A stretch of DNA of 64,000 bases from Rhodonellum sp041748555. GTDB lineage: Bacteria > Bacteroidota > Bacteroidia > Cytophagales > Cyclobacteriaceae. The stretch spans positions 1-64,000 of the forward strand of contig JBGTDA010000136.1 in the NCBI GenBank assembly GCA_041748555.1. The letters are read 5' to 3'. Within the stretch, counting starts at the first letter, position 1; every line of letters begins with the position of its first letter. The notes beneath the pieces were generated by a model that saw only the letters and a list, made by a program, of their open reading frames with translations, searched no databases and was not told the DNA's origin. Positions 1-8,839 of the stretch are shown here, piece after piece. Position numbers and translations under genes: made by a program.

Positions 1-158
1 AATTGATTTAAAGCCGAAATGGAGAGCGAAAACCGAATTTCCCGTAGGGGGGTACTAACAAATAATGGCTGTTTTTCTGAAAAAAAGCGAAATTATATCA
101 AAATATCTCGTTTAGCCCAGAAAAGCTGCAATGTGGGTTAATATTTCCTTCTTCCAAG

Positions 159-2915
159 CTATCTGTCAAAAAATGACCTTCTCCGGGAGACTTTAAGGTC
201 TTGGAGGATAGTGGATTTTACTCTGATGTCCACATTATAGGATGTGAATCTCCCAAAAGGTATCCAGTTGACATTCATCTGCCAGCAATGTAAATCCCTG
301 GCAATCCCGATCATCGTCTGGGTAATTTGCGCGGTGGAAAAATCATAACCTGCATTGAAGTTTACTTTCCATTTTTCCGTAAGGCTCAGGTCACCGTTTA
401 TATTGATGGCCTGTGTCAGATTGGTGACACCGCTGGATTGCCGGTTGTAGCTGATGTTATAGCCGAAACTCATATTCCAAGGAATTTCCCAATCAATGTA
501 CTGACTGGGATCATTGACTATCCGAGTGATTTCATTTTCCACAAACTCATTCATCTGTCCACCCTGTTGCAGAAAATCATTGGTCAGATCATCTCTGACC
601 TCACCGGGAGTGGTTCCGGATCTGCTGGGATTGATACTTCCATTGATGTTGAGGTTGGCATTTCTTATGCGACCAATCCCCTGACCTGCACTCCAGGCAA
701 ATGTGTTTATTCTTCTGTTTCGAATCTCTCCTGTCGCAGGAAGGGTGAGGGACTCCTGCCCATAGGGATCAAAAGTGGTGGATAAGTTGACGGAAATCTT
801 ATTGTCAAAAAATGAAGTTCTTGTATTGAAACTGATTGGGGCCAGCTGAAATGAATCTGCTGCAAAATTGTAACTGGTGTTGAAATTAAAGGTTTGGAGC
901 AACGGTACTTTTTTGGTGCTTGCTTCAGCTGTATCACTTTCCGTTTTTATTTTAGCTTCCAAAACATTCCTGAGCGAAATGCTCAACGCCTTGGCTTCGC
1001 CCAAAGGAGCTCCTCCAAAAATAAATCCCTGATAACGGGAAAAAGGCTGGCTTCTGCCGGAGCTGTCCACCTGAACCTGTTGGTAATATCCGAATCTAGG
1101 GTCGGAAAAATCAGGCGTATAATTGAAGGAAAAAGTCGGCTGCATGTGATGTCTGATAGCCTCTATTTTTTTCCCCGCTTTGAAAGTATAGAATCCATAA
1201 ACGTTGGTGTTCAATGCAAATGAAGAATTGTAAAAACCAACACGGTTGAAACCGCTTTCAAGAATTCGATCTACCCGGTTTTCCGCAGGATTGTAGTAGA
1301 AGTTGATCTTTTCCGTATACCAAAGCTCGGTATAATTGATAGCCGCCGTACCTGTGAAGAATTTAAAGAGCGTGAAATTAGAGGACAAAGGGATGGTATT
1401 CCGGGCTCCATTATCAGCATCCTTCAAAAGTTGGGGAAGATTTGCGAAAGTGAGGGGAAGAATGTCCTGCTGCCTATTGATACCCTGGTCCTGCTGGAGT
1501 ACTTCATTCTGAACTCCAAAAGGAGGTGTAATCCGGTTATTGATGGAATTTTGAAGATTAAAATTCCACGCAATGTTGAGTGTTTTGAGCGGCTCGAATT
1601 TTACATTCTGAAACGGGTTTTGCCTGTTCATATTGACCGCAATATCCGGTAATATCAGGTTTACCTCGTTGGTCTGGATATTCTGTGAATGCCGGAGATT
1701 GGCTGACATACTGAAAGGAGTTCCGGCAAAGGTCTTGCTGTAAGCAATATTTGAGGCGAATTCCGATTTCACGTTGTTGACGAAACTTGTGGGATTGATG
1801 ACTACGTTGTTATAATTGGTCGTTCCGGCATTCACAGAAGCAGAAAATCTCGAATTTCCCCGGGATTCGGGGGTATGCTGCCAGTTTACCCAAATGGTAT
1901 TGTAATCCAAAGGGTTCAGCTCCGTTTCAGGACTTCTGAATTTTTGATAATCAATATTAAAGCCCCCGTTAAACCTATACCTTTTTTTATAGATGGTGGC
2001 TGCTTTCGCTCCATAACCCCCTTTGGAGTAGACGTCTCCGGTAATCCTTGTATGGATAAAATCATTAAACGCAAAATAATACCCGAAATCTCTCAGGACA
2101 AATCCCCGAACCTGTTCTTGTCCATATGAGGGAAAAACAATACCCGAGGATTGTTCTTCAGGCGTATCCGGTATCATCCCGAAAGGTAATCCAAACGGCG
2201 TGGGAATGTCATTAAAATAAAGATTGAAAGGACCGGTTACGACTTTTTTCCCTCGGACAGATTTGATTTTAGCTGCACTGATATGCCAATGCGGTTCTTC
2301 CAGATTACACGTGGTATAATATCCGTGGTCCATATAAACGCTTCCATCTGCCCCTTTTTTGATTGTTTCACCTCTCAAGAGACCGTCCTGCTGTTCAGTC
2401 ACCACATCTTTGATCAGGGCTTTTTGGGTTCTGAAGTTATACCTCATTTCCCTGCGGATTTCATAAGTAGCATTTCCTTCTTTGAAAAGAGGACTTCCCA
2501 CGGTATTGCCTAAGGAATCTGTCACACCTGATGCAAACAGTTCACTTTTGTCCCAATCAATGATAATCAGGTCCGCATCCAACCTGATATTTCCATACTC
2601 AAACCATGCTTGACGGTGGAGATATACTTTATTTTCCGCAAAGTCCGTTATAATACTGTCTTCGGCGAAATAATTGATCGTAGTTTGTATACCGCCTTTG
2701 GGCACTACATTTGTTGTGTCGCCGGGAGGAATGGAATCCTGAAGGCTGAGATTCAAAGTATCAGGATCAATTCCAGGCTGTTGGATATTGATAACAGAAT
2801 CAGGAAATGTAATCGGTCTTTCTGTGTTCCGCTGCTTCCTTTGTTGGGAAAATACCAGGGTGGGTAAGGCCCAGAGCAAGAGGAAAATAAGCAAATTGGG
2901 CCAGTTATTCTGCAC
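159..2915 (-). CDS. lptD: LptD-like LPS assembly outer-membrane protein
   Basis: This 918-residue protein starts with a Sec signal peptide (hydrophobic stretch about residues 7-22, cleavage probably after VFS). An OstA/LptA-like beta domain follows (about residues 75-230; motifs such as NKVYLHRQAWFEYGNIRLDAD), then a long region rich in aromatic and polar alternation typical of a beta-barrel. The motif GLPFGMIPDT and the segment following it are characteristic of Bacteroidota LptD. By family knowledge it inserts lipopolysaccharide into the outer leaflet of the outer membrane. Length fits the Bacteroidota form, which is larger than the enterobacterial one. It is transcribed divergently from the amidase gene, with about 50 bases between the starts. 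The last residue is Arg rather than the usual C-terminal aromatic residue. Identification of the family is good; function is inferred from the family. Confidence 0.85.
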   Translation of the reverse strand: MQNNWPNLLIFLLLWALPTLVFSQQRKQRNTERPITFPDSVINIQQPGIDPDTLNLSLQDSIPPGDTTNVVPKGGIQTTINYFAEDSIITDFAENKVYLHRQAWFEYGNIRLDADLIIIDWDKSELFASGVTDSLGNTVGSPLFKEGNATYEIRREMRYNFRTQKALIKDVVTEQQDGLLRGETIKKGADGSVYMDHGYYTTCNLEEPHWHISAAKIKSVRGKKVVTGPFNLYFNDIPTPFGLPFGMIPDTPEEQSSGIVFPSYGQEQVRGFVLRDFGYYFAFNDFIHTRITGDVYSKGGYGAKAATIYKKRYRFNGGFNIDYQKFRSPETELNPLDYNTIWVNWQHTPESRGNSRFSASVNAGTTNYNNVVINPTSFVNNVKSEFASNIAYSKTFAGTPFSMSANLRHSQNIQTNEVNLILPDIAVNMNRQNPFQNVKFEPLKTLNIAWNFNLQNSINNRITPPFGVQNEVLQQDQGINRQQDILPLTFANLPQLLKDADNGARNTIPLSSNFTLFKFFTGTAAINYTELWYTEKINFYYNPAENRVDRILESGFNRVGFYNSSFALNTNVYGFYTFKAGKKIEAIRHHMQPTFSFNYTPDFSDPRFGYYQQVQVDSSGRSQPFSRYQGFIFGGAPLGEAKALSISLRNVLEAKIKTESDTAEASTKKVPLLQTFNFNTSYNFAADSFQLAPISFNTRTSFFDNKISVNLSTTFDPYGQESLTLPATGEIRNRRINTFAWSAGQGIGRIRNANLNINGSINPSRSGTTPGEVRDDLTNDFLQQGGQMNEFVENEITRIVNDPSQYIDWEIPWNMSFGYNISYNRQSSGVTNLTQAININGDLSLTEKWKVNFNAGYDFSTAQITQTMIGIARDLHCWQMNVNWIPFGRFTSYNVDIRVKSTILQDLKVSRRRSFFDR

Positions 2916-2967
2916 CGGTTGATTTCTATTTGATTAAAAATTTATAAATTTCGCACAAGCAAAGTTA

Positions 2968-3783
2968 ATGTTATTAACCCTTATGAAACGCCTTAAATTA
3001 AAAAATATTCTACCCGTCACTTTATTAACAATATCATTGTTGTTTACCGGTTTTTTACCGACAGGCAGCAGGGCACCTGAATTTAAACTCAGGACAATTG
3101 TAATCGATGCGGGTCATGGGGGGAAAGATCCGGGAGCTTTGGGATCATATTCGAAAGAAAAGGATATTGCCCTGACGGTAGCTCTTCAGGTGGGTCAATA
3201 TGTTAAAGAATTGCTGCCGGGAGTTGAAGTCATTTACACCAGAAAATCAGATGTTTTTATAGATTTAAAAGAAAGACCGAATATCGCCAACAGGAACAGG
3301 GCAGATCTTTTTATCTCCATCCATTGCAATGCTGCTGCCAATAAGTCCGCTTATGGAACCGAAACTTTTGTAATGGGAACAAAGAATTTTGAGGCAAATT
3401 TTGATATTGTGAAACGGGAGAACTCTGTGATACTTTTGGAAGATAACTATCAGGAGGATTATGAAGGTTTTGATCCTGCCTCACCCGAATCATATATGAT
3501 GTTCAATCTTATGCAAAAGGCATTTTTATCGAACAGCCTTTCATTGGCATCGAAAGTTGAGGAGGATTTCACCACCCGGGTAAACAGACACAGCAGGGGT
3601 GTAAAACAGGCACCTTTTTATGTATTGTGGACGACCAGCATGCCAAGCGTTCTGGTTGAGCTTGGATTTATTTCCAATTCAAAAGAAGAGAAATACCTGA
3701 ACAGCAAAGACGGGCAGACTTATTTGGCATCAGCCATATTCCGTTCAATTAAAGCATATAAAGAAGAAATAGAGGAACTGTAA
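2968..3783 (+). CDS. N-acetylmuramoyl-L-alanine amidase (Amidase_3)
   Basis: Zinc-dependent cell-wall amidase that cleaves the bond between N-acetylmuramic acid and L-alanine in peptidoglycan. The 271-residue protein has an N-terminal hydrophobic export segment (about residues 13-30) and one Amidase_3 domain. Zinc ligands and catalytic residues are visible: His in IDAGHGGKDPG near residue 50, Glu in KRENSVILLE, His in SISIHCNAA and Glu in VLVELGFISN near the C-terminus. A second in-frame ATG at 2983 begins MKRLKL and would give a more typical signal peptide, so the true start may be there. The insertion between the two halves (EDNYQEDYEGFD) resembles the regulatory helix region of AmiC-like enzymes, but that is inference. 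It is divergent from lptD and followed by a strong terminator hairpin. Confidence 0.9.
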   Translation: MLLTLMKRLKLKNILPVTLLTISLLFTGFLPTGSRAPEFKLRTIVIDAGHGGKDPGALGSYSKEKDIALTVALQVGQYVKELLPGVEVIYTRKSDVFIDLKERPNIANRNRADLFISIHCNAAANKSAYGTETFVMGTKNFEANFDIVKRENSVILLEDNYQEDYEGFDPASPESYMMFNLMQKAFLSNSLSLASKVEEDFTTRVNRHSRGVKQAPFYVLWTTSMPSVLVELGFISNSKEEKYLNSKDGQTYLASAIFRSIKAYKEEIEEL

Positions 3784-3805
3784 AATTCCTTTTCATAAAA
3801 ATTAT

Positions 3806-3848
3806 ACCCCAAACCACAGCCTATTACCTGAAGTTTGGGGTTTCTTTT
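3806..3848 (+). terminator. Rho-independent terminator after the amidase gene
   Basis: A perfect 9-bp inverted repeat (ACCCCAAAC at 3806-3814 and GTTTGGGGT at 3833-3841) is followed by TTCTTTTT. It lies just after the amidase stop codon. Because the hairpin spans 3835, it argues against a translation start there for the downstream carboxyltransferase gene and supports the ATG at 3910. Confidence 0.8.
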
Positions 3849-3909
3849 TACAAATCGGGTTAATTGGTTTATTTTAGCAATCAAACAAACCCAAACCCGA
3901 ATATTTCCG

Positions 3910-5538
3910 ATGGATATCGAATTCAACAAGAATGAAGATCAAAACAAACAGCTGCTTTATCAACTCAAAAAAAAGCTTGAAGGTGTCAGATTAGGCGGAG
4001 GCGAGACCCGAATAGCCAAAGAACATGAGAAAGGAAAACTGACAGCACGGGAAAGAATAAAATACCTGATAGATCCCCAGTCTGATTTTCTTGAAATCGG
4101 AACAATGGCCGCCGATGGCATGTACGAGGAAGAAGGGGGCTGTCCCTCGGCTGGAGTAGTTACAGGAATAGGATATGTCGAAGGCAGAATGTGCATGATA
4201 GTTGCCAATGATGCCACTGTAAAAGCCGGAGCATGGTTTCCCATGACAGCCAAAAAGAATCTTCGCGCACAGGAGATCGCCATGGAAAACAAACTTCCTG
4301 TTATCTATCTTGTGGACAGTGCGGGAGTCTTTTTACCCCTGCAAAACGAAATTTTCCCTGACAAAGAGCACTTCGGACGTCAATTCAGGAACAATGCAAA
4401 GATGTCCTCAATGGGTATTATTCAGGTTGCTGCCATTATGGGCAGCTGTGTGGCCGGTGGTGCCTACCTTCCCATCATGTCCGATGAAGCCCTTATAGTG
4501 GATAAGACCGGGTCGATATTTTTAGCAGGATCATATCTGGTCAAAGCAGCTATCGGAGAAACTGTGGACAACGAAACTTTGGGCGGTGCTTCTACCCACA
4601 GCGAAATTTCAGGAGTTACCGACAACAAATACGATACAGATCAGGACTGTCTGGATGCCATCAGAAAGATATTCGATAAAATCGGCTCTTACGAAAAGGC
4701 TGGATTTGACAGGGCTGATTCAAAAGCTCCCAAAAAAGATCCGGAAGAACTCTTCGGGATTTTTCCGGCAGACCGGTCAAAACCCTATGATATGGGAGAA
4801 GTAATCGCCCGCTTGGTGGATGATTCCGAATATGAGGAATACAAAAAGGATTATGGCAAAACCTTGGTCTGCGCCACCGGGAGGATTGATGGATGGGCCG
4901 TGGGCATAGTAGCCAATCAAAGGAAGATAGTCAAAACCAAAAAGGGCGAAATGCAGATGGGCGGCGTCATCTATTCCGACTCGGCAGATAAAGCGGCCAG
5001 GTTTATCATGAACTGCAATCAGCGTAAAATACCCTTGGTATTCCTTCAGGATGTCAGCGGCTTTATGGTTGGAAGTAAAGCAGAACAAGGTGGGATCATC
5101 AAGGACGGCGCAAAGATGGTCAATGCCATGGCCAACTCCGTGGTTCCAAAATTCACCATCATTCTTGGTAATTCCTATGGTGCAGGAAACTATGCCATGT
5201 GCGGAAAAGCTTATGATCCACGGCTGATTTTCAGCTGGCCTACAGCACAGATGGCAGTAATGAGCGGTGCTTCGGCAGCAAAAACGTTGTTACAGATAAA
5301 AGTGGCTTCTCTCAAAAAGAAAGGAGAATTGATCACTCCTGAAGCCGGGGCCCGACTGCTTAAGGAAATCACCGACAAATACAACGAAGAGCTAAGCCCC
5401 TACTATGCAGCGGCCAGGATCTGGGTTGATGATGTAATAGATCCTCTGGAAACCAGAAAAGTCATCAGCATGGGCATTGAAGCAGCCGATCATGCACCGA
5501 TAACCGAGCGCTATAATGTGGGCGTGATACAAACATAA
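3910..5538 (+). CDS. Acyl-CoA carboxylase carboxyltransferase (beta) subunit, methylcrotonyl-CoA carboxylase-like
   Basis: Carboxyltransferase subunit of a biotin-dependent acyl-CoA carboxylase; it moves CO2 from carboxybiotin to an acyl-CoA. The 542-residue protein has the two crotonase-fold halves of the family. Motifs include LTARERI near the N-terminus, MGSCVAGGAYLP and GSIFLAGSYLVKAA in the first half, and LQDVSGFMVGSKAEQGGI and GNSYGAGNYAMCG in the second. The segment IFPDKEHFGRQF and the GGASTHSEISGV motif are closest to the methylcrotonyl-CoA carboxylase beta group, so leucine breakdown is the best guess; propionyl-CoA or another acyl-CoA cannot be excluded. The start at 3910 is preferred because an upstream in-frame ATG at 3835 lies inside a terminator. 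No biotin-carrying alpha subunit is in the window, so it must be encoded elsewhere. Confidence 0.88.
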   Translation: MDIEFNKNEDQNKQLLYQLKKKLEGVRLGGGETRIAKEHEKGKLTARERIKYLIDPQSDFLEIGTMAADGMYEEEGGCPSAGVVTGIGYVEGRMCMIVANDATVKAGAWFPMTAKKNLRAQEIAMENKLPVIYLVDSAGVFLPLQNEIFPDKEHFGRQFRNNAKMSSMGIIQVAAIMGSCVAGGAYLPIMSDEALIVDKTGSIFLAGSYLVKAAIGETVDNETLGGASTHSEISGVTDNKYDTDQDCLDAIRKIFDKIGSYEKAGFDRADSKAPKKDPEELFGIFPADRSKPYDMGEVIARLVDDSEYEEYKKDYGKTLVCATGRIDGWAVGIVANQRKIVKTKKGEMQMGGVIYSDSADKAARFIMNCNQRKIPLVFLQDVSGFMVGSKAEQGGIIKDGAKMVNAMANSVVPKFTIILGNSYGAGNYAMCGKAYDPRLIFSWPTAQMAVMSGASAAKTLLQIKVASLKKKGELITPEAGARLLKEITDKYNEELSPYYAAARIWVDDVIDPLETRKVISMGIEAADHAPITERYNVGVIQT

Positions 5539-5609
5539 TTTTAATGAGTTCGTAATTTATTCTTATTTAAGTAGAATAAAAGAGGCTCGTTTTTTATCAA
5601 TAATGCTGT

Positions 5610-6452
5610 ATGGATAATCTTTCCGAAAAAGAATTGAGTGCCTTGGTATCTTTACTGGATGACACAGACCGGGATGTCAAAACCCACGTACGAGATAAAA
5701 TCATCTCGCTGGGTCATGAGATAATTCCTTTCCTTGAAAAAAAATGGGAGGATAGCTTCAATCCCGAGATTCAAAAAGAGCTTGAGGAACTGGTCCATCA
5801 CCTCCAGTTTTCTCAGCTGAGGGAGCGGCTTCAGGATTGGAAGGATTCACCTGATCAGGATCTTCTCACAGGTATCTGGATTATCAACACCTTTCAATAT
5901 CCGGATCTGGAATATGATAAACTCAATGCCGAAATGCATCAGATTTATTTTGAAGTTTGGACAGCTTTTAAAAACGACCTTCTTCCCTATGATCAGATCA
6001 AGATCATCAACAGCGTTCTTTTCAACACCTTGCGGTTTAACGCAAATACGAAGAATTTTCATTCCCCGGCAAACAGTATGTTGAGCAATGTAATCGATAC
6101 CAAACGGGGAAATCCCATCAGCCTTTGCAGCGTCTACCTCCTAGTGGCTCAAAAACTCGGATTACCGATTTACGGTGTCAACCTGCCAAATCTATTTGTG
6201 CTGACCTATAAATCAAAAGACATAACTTTTTATATCAATGCCTTCAACAAAGGATTGATTTTTAGCAAAAAGGACATTCATAATTACTTGGATCATCTCA
6301 AAATCGAGACGCGGGATATCTTTTTCCAACCTTGTCCCAATCAAGACATCATTATTCGGATGCTGAGGAATCTTGTGGTTTCTTTTCAGAAATTAGGTGA
6401 AATGGAAAAGGTAGTGGAGATCAAGGTGCTCCTTTCTATTGTCGAAGGCTAA
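5610..6452 (+). CDS. SirB1-like transglutaminase-fold protein
   Basis: The 280-residue protein belongs to the SirB1/transglutaminase-core-2 group. It opens with a helical region (about residues 1-75) and then carries the diagnostic core NSMLSNVIDTKRGNPISLC followed by QKLGLPIYGVNLP (about residues 150-200). In the family the next residues are usually P-G/Q-H-F; here they are PNLFVL, so the conserved His is replaced by Leu, and the following position that is often Asp reads YINAF. It is therefore unlikely to be a classical transglutaminase or protease. The biological role of the family is poorly known. No partner gene is evident; it stands alone between the carboxyltransferase gene and a convergent redoxin gene. 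Confidence 0.75.
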   Translation: MDNLSEKELSALVSLLDDTDRDVKTHVRDKIISLGHEIIPFLEKKWEDSFNPEIQKELEELVHHLQFSQLRERLQDWKDSPDQDLLTGIWIINTFQYPDLEYDKLNAEMHQIYFEVWTAFKNDLLPYDQIKIINSVLFNTLRFNANTKNFHSPANSMLSNVIDTKRGNPISLCSVYLLVAQKLGLPIYGVNLPNLFVLTYKSKDITFYINAFNKGLIFSKKDIHNYLDHLKIETRDIFFQPCPNQDIIIRMLRNLVVSFQKLGEMEKVVEIKVLLSIVEG

Positions 6453-6621
6453 AGTTTGCACAACAGATAATTCTACTGTTTATTTCAGATATATTTTAGT
6501 TTGATAAGGAAAGCTTGGAAGCCGAAAGTCCGAATACAGAATTAATCCGCAATGGTAAATCCTATTTGAAATGGATCAATCATTTATTACCTGATGTTTT
6601 CGGATATAAAAAAATCAATCC

Positions 6622-7206
6622 TCAGTTCACATTTTTAATGTTGCAGCCTACAGGTCTGCTGGTTGAGGGACTTGGATTCTTCTTGTTTTGAATGCTCGTG
6701 AGTGCGTTTTCCAGGTATTTGATACTGGCATTTTCAGCCATTTGAGGGTTATTGTCGATGGCACCACGATAGGATACGGAAAAACCTGTAGGACTGGGGC
6801 TGATTACTACTACTTCCGGTAATTTTGTAACCTGCAACTGTTTCGTAACGACCTGTTGATCATCTATCAGATAAGGAAATCCATAATTGCTTTCAACAGC
6901 CTTTTGTCGCATGGATTCCTGGCTTTCATCTGTTTCAATTGCCGTATGCGGATTGACCATGGCAAATACAAAACCATCACCCGAAAACTGTTGATTCAGT
7001 GTTAGGATGCGATTTTCGTAAAGCTTGGAAAAAGGGCAGGTATTGTTTGTGAAGATCAATACCACCGCTTTGGCATTTTCATGATCTGCCAAAGCAAAAG
7101 TTTTCCCTGATACTGCGTCGTTTAATTGAAAATTTTCCACCCTTTGGCCTAAAACCAAAAAATGGGTCAATGCCAATATAGCAGTCAATAGAAAATCAAG
7201 TTTCAT
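6622..7206 (-). CDS. Redoxin/thioredoxin-fold protein (TlpA/AhpC-TSA-like)
   Basis: A 194-residue exported protein: hydrophobic N-terminal segment (about residues 5-20), then a thioredoxin-fold domain. The core VVLIFTNNTCPFSKLYENRI carries one cysteine at the position of the first CXXC cysteine, followed by Pro, Phe and Ser instead of a second cysteine. The region TKLPEVVVISP supplies the cis-Pro loop and YRGAIDNNPQ the C-terminal strand typical of periplasmic peroxiredoxin-like proteins. One more cysteine lies near the C-terminus (PVGCNIK), so it could form a resolving pair. Thiol peroxidase or redox partner function is inference. It precedes the PPTase gene's 3' end on the same strand, with about 49 bases between them. 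Confidence 0.75.
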   Translation of the reverse strand: MKLDFLLTAILALTHFLVLGQRVENFQLNDAVSGKTFALADHENAKAVVLIFTNNTCPFSKLYENRILTLNQQFSGDGFVFAMVNPHTAIETDESQESMRQKAVESNYGFPYLIDDQQVVTKQLQVTKLPEVVVISPSPTGFSVSYRGAIDNNPQMAENASIKYLENALTSIQNKKNPSPSTSRPVGCNIKNVN

Positions 7207-7255
7207 TTGTGTTGGGTTTTATACCTGAATGTAACAAAAAAAACCTGCAGAATAA

Positions 7256-7885
7256 TCACCAAATGGTATAGGTGAGTACCATATCCTTTTCATTTTCCAC
7301 TTTCACGGTGTAAAAATGATCAGAACGTTCTGTTTGGTGGACCTTTCCCTTGATGATCTTGTCTTCAAGTGAAAACGGATTGAGCAGGATATTCTCTTTT
7401 AAACTGATTCCTTTTCTTCCCTGACACTTATAAATCGATTCCTTGGCTGACCATGCTATAGTAAAAAGTAAGGGATTATCTCCTAAAAATTCTATTTCAG
7501 ATGGTTGTAAAAATTTTGAGCCCAGTTTCACTATTTTCTCCCGTACATAATCCATATCTATACCCACAGGAATATCTTTATGAAAAATAGCTGCAGCTTT
7601 GCCTTTGGTATGGGTGAGCGAAACATGACCATAATTATCCATTGCATGCGACTTGCCATGTTCATCTTTATAAAACCCCGGGTACGGTAAAGAAATGCAA
7701 TCCAAGGCATATTTAATGGCTAATCTTGCGCCTTTCCACTCCATTTTCTTTTCGACATGTGAAATATTCGCATATGATAATTTTTCTCTGAAACTCAAAA
7801 AGTCAATGCTGTTTTCCGCTTCATCCTTAATATTATTGATTGCCAAAGCAGATAAAGGACTTATTTTTTCTATTTTTGTTTGCAT
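7256..7885 (-). CDS. 4'-phosphopantetheinyl transferase superfamily protein
   Basis: Transfers the phosphopantetheine arm from CoA to a serine of carrier proteins. The 209-residue protein shows the family signatures: SLTHTKG, the Mg-binding motif VGIDMDYVREKI (about residues 108-120) and the helix motif WSAKESIYKCQGRKG (about residues 145-160). Length and motif spacing fit the single-polypeptide Sfp/HetI-like fold in a short form common in Bacteroidota, probably serving the cell's primary acyl carrier protein. It is divergent from the WD40-DivIVA-folB operon, with 39 bases between starts. A second, longer PPTase is encoded with the NRPS genes at 26181-26909, so the window holds two enzymes of this class. 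Confidence 0.85.
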   Translation of the reverse strand: MQTKIEKISPLSALAINNIKDEAENSIDFLSFREKLSYANISHVEKKMEWKGARLAIKYALDCISLPYPGFYKDEHGKSHAMDNYGHVSLTHTKGKAAAIFHKDIPVGIDMDYVREKIVKLGSKFLQPSEIEFLGDNPLLFTIAWSAKESIYKCQGRKGISLKENILLNPFSLEDKIIKGKVHQTERSDHFYTVKVENEKDMVLTYTIW

Positions 7886-7924
7886 GGGGGCCCAAAGGCT
7901 TTGTTTTGCTTATCTCCGCAATAT

Positions 7925-8839
7925 ATGTCAAATATACAAGTTAGTAAACTTCATACCCTAACAGGCCATAATGATAGTATCTATGCTTTAACAGAAGGAG
8001 CAAATCCAAGGTTTTTCTACACAGGATCCGGAGATGGCATGGTGGTGGAATGGGATTTGGACAATCCCAAAGACGGTAAACTTGTAGCTAAACTTCCTCA
8101 TTCGATTTATGCCTTAGCCGTGGATAAAACACGGAATCTGCTTATAATCGGGCATAATTTTGAGGGAATACACGTGATCGACCTTGAGCAATATCACGAA
8201 ATCTGGTCGCTTAAAATAACCGATTATGCTATTTTTGATATTTCCATAGTAGACGGAGAAATCTTTGTCGGCACTGCAGACGGAGTCATCATCGTCTTGG
8301 ATATTGATGAAAGATCCATCAAGAAGCATCTGAAAATAAGCCCAAAAAGTATCCGGGTCTTTGCTGTTGACCCGTCGAAAAACCAGCTTGCTGTTGGACT
8401 GAGTGACCATTCCGTGAAAATATTGGATTTGCAAACCTACAGTCCTGTACATCAGCTCGAAGGACATACGAATTCCGTCTTTGCATTGGGATATTCGCCC
8501 TCGCAACCCATTCTTATCAGTGCCGGAAGGGATGCCACTCTAAAAATCTGGAATACGAACACCTATAAAATCAATCAGTCTGTCGTGGCACACATGTATG
8601 CAATCAACTATTTGTCATTTCGGGAGGATGGCAGATATTTCATAACTTGTAGCATGGACAAGTCAATCAAGATTTGGGATTCCGAAGATTTCAAATTGCT
8701 AAAAGTAATTGATAAAGTCCGTCATGCAGGACACGGAACATCCATCAACAAAGTATTGTGGAGCACTTATAATCAAACCATCATATCTGTCAGTGATGAC
8801 AGAAACATATCCATTTGGGAAATAGAATTTAATTTATGA
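7925..8839 (+). CDS. WD40 repeat beta-propeller protein
   Basis: The 304-residue protein is built almost entirely of WD40 repeats, about seven, which would close one beta-propeller. Clear repeats include HTLTGHNDSIYAL near the N-terminus, LEGHTNSVFALGYSPSQPILISAGRDATLKIW in the centre (given here in outline), DKSIKIWDSEDF and DDRNISIWEIEF at the C-terminus. No enzymatic domain and no signal peptide are seen, so it is probably a cytoplasmic scaffold. The ATG at 7925 is preferred over an upstream in-frame start because the extra residues are not part of a repeat and would overlap the divergent gene's promoter. Its stop overlaps the DivIVA gene start (ATGA), implying coupled translation with a division/polarity-type protein. 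Confidence 0.85.
   Translation: MSNIQVSKLHTLTGHNDSIYALTEGANPRFFYTGSGDGMVVEWDLDNPKDGKLVAKLPHSIYALAVDKTRNLLIIGHNFEGIHVIDLEQYHEIWSLKITDYAIFDISIVDGEIFVGTADGVIIVLDIDERSIKKHLKISPKSIRVFAVDPSKNQLAVGLSDHSVKILDLQTYSPVHQLEGHTNSVFALGYSPSQPILISAGRDATLKIWNTNTYKINQSVVAHMYAINYLSFREDGRYFITCSMDKSIKIWDSEDFKLLKVIDKVRHAGHGTSINKVLWSTYNQTIISVSDDRNISIWEIEFNL

Noticed and set aside
3835..3909. Upstream ATG extending the carboxyltransferase by 25 residues
   Set aside because: The ATG lies inside the terminator hairpin of the amidase gene, and the extension is unlike the family.
6500..6645. Plus-strand open stretch reading LEAESPNTELIRNGKSYLKW between the SirB1-like and redoxin genes
   Set aside because: No ATG start, runs into the antisense of the redoxin gene, and matches no family I recognise; probably chance.
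7871..7878. TATTTTTG as the -7 element for the WD40 operon
   Set aside because: Matches TAnnTTTG but lies in the coding start of the PPTase and lacks a TTG at 19-21 bases upstream.
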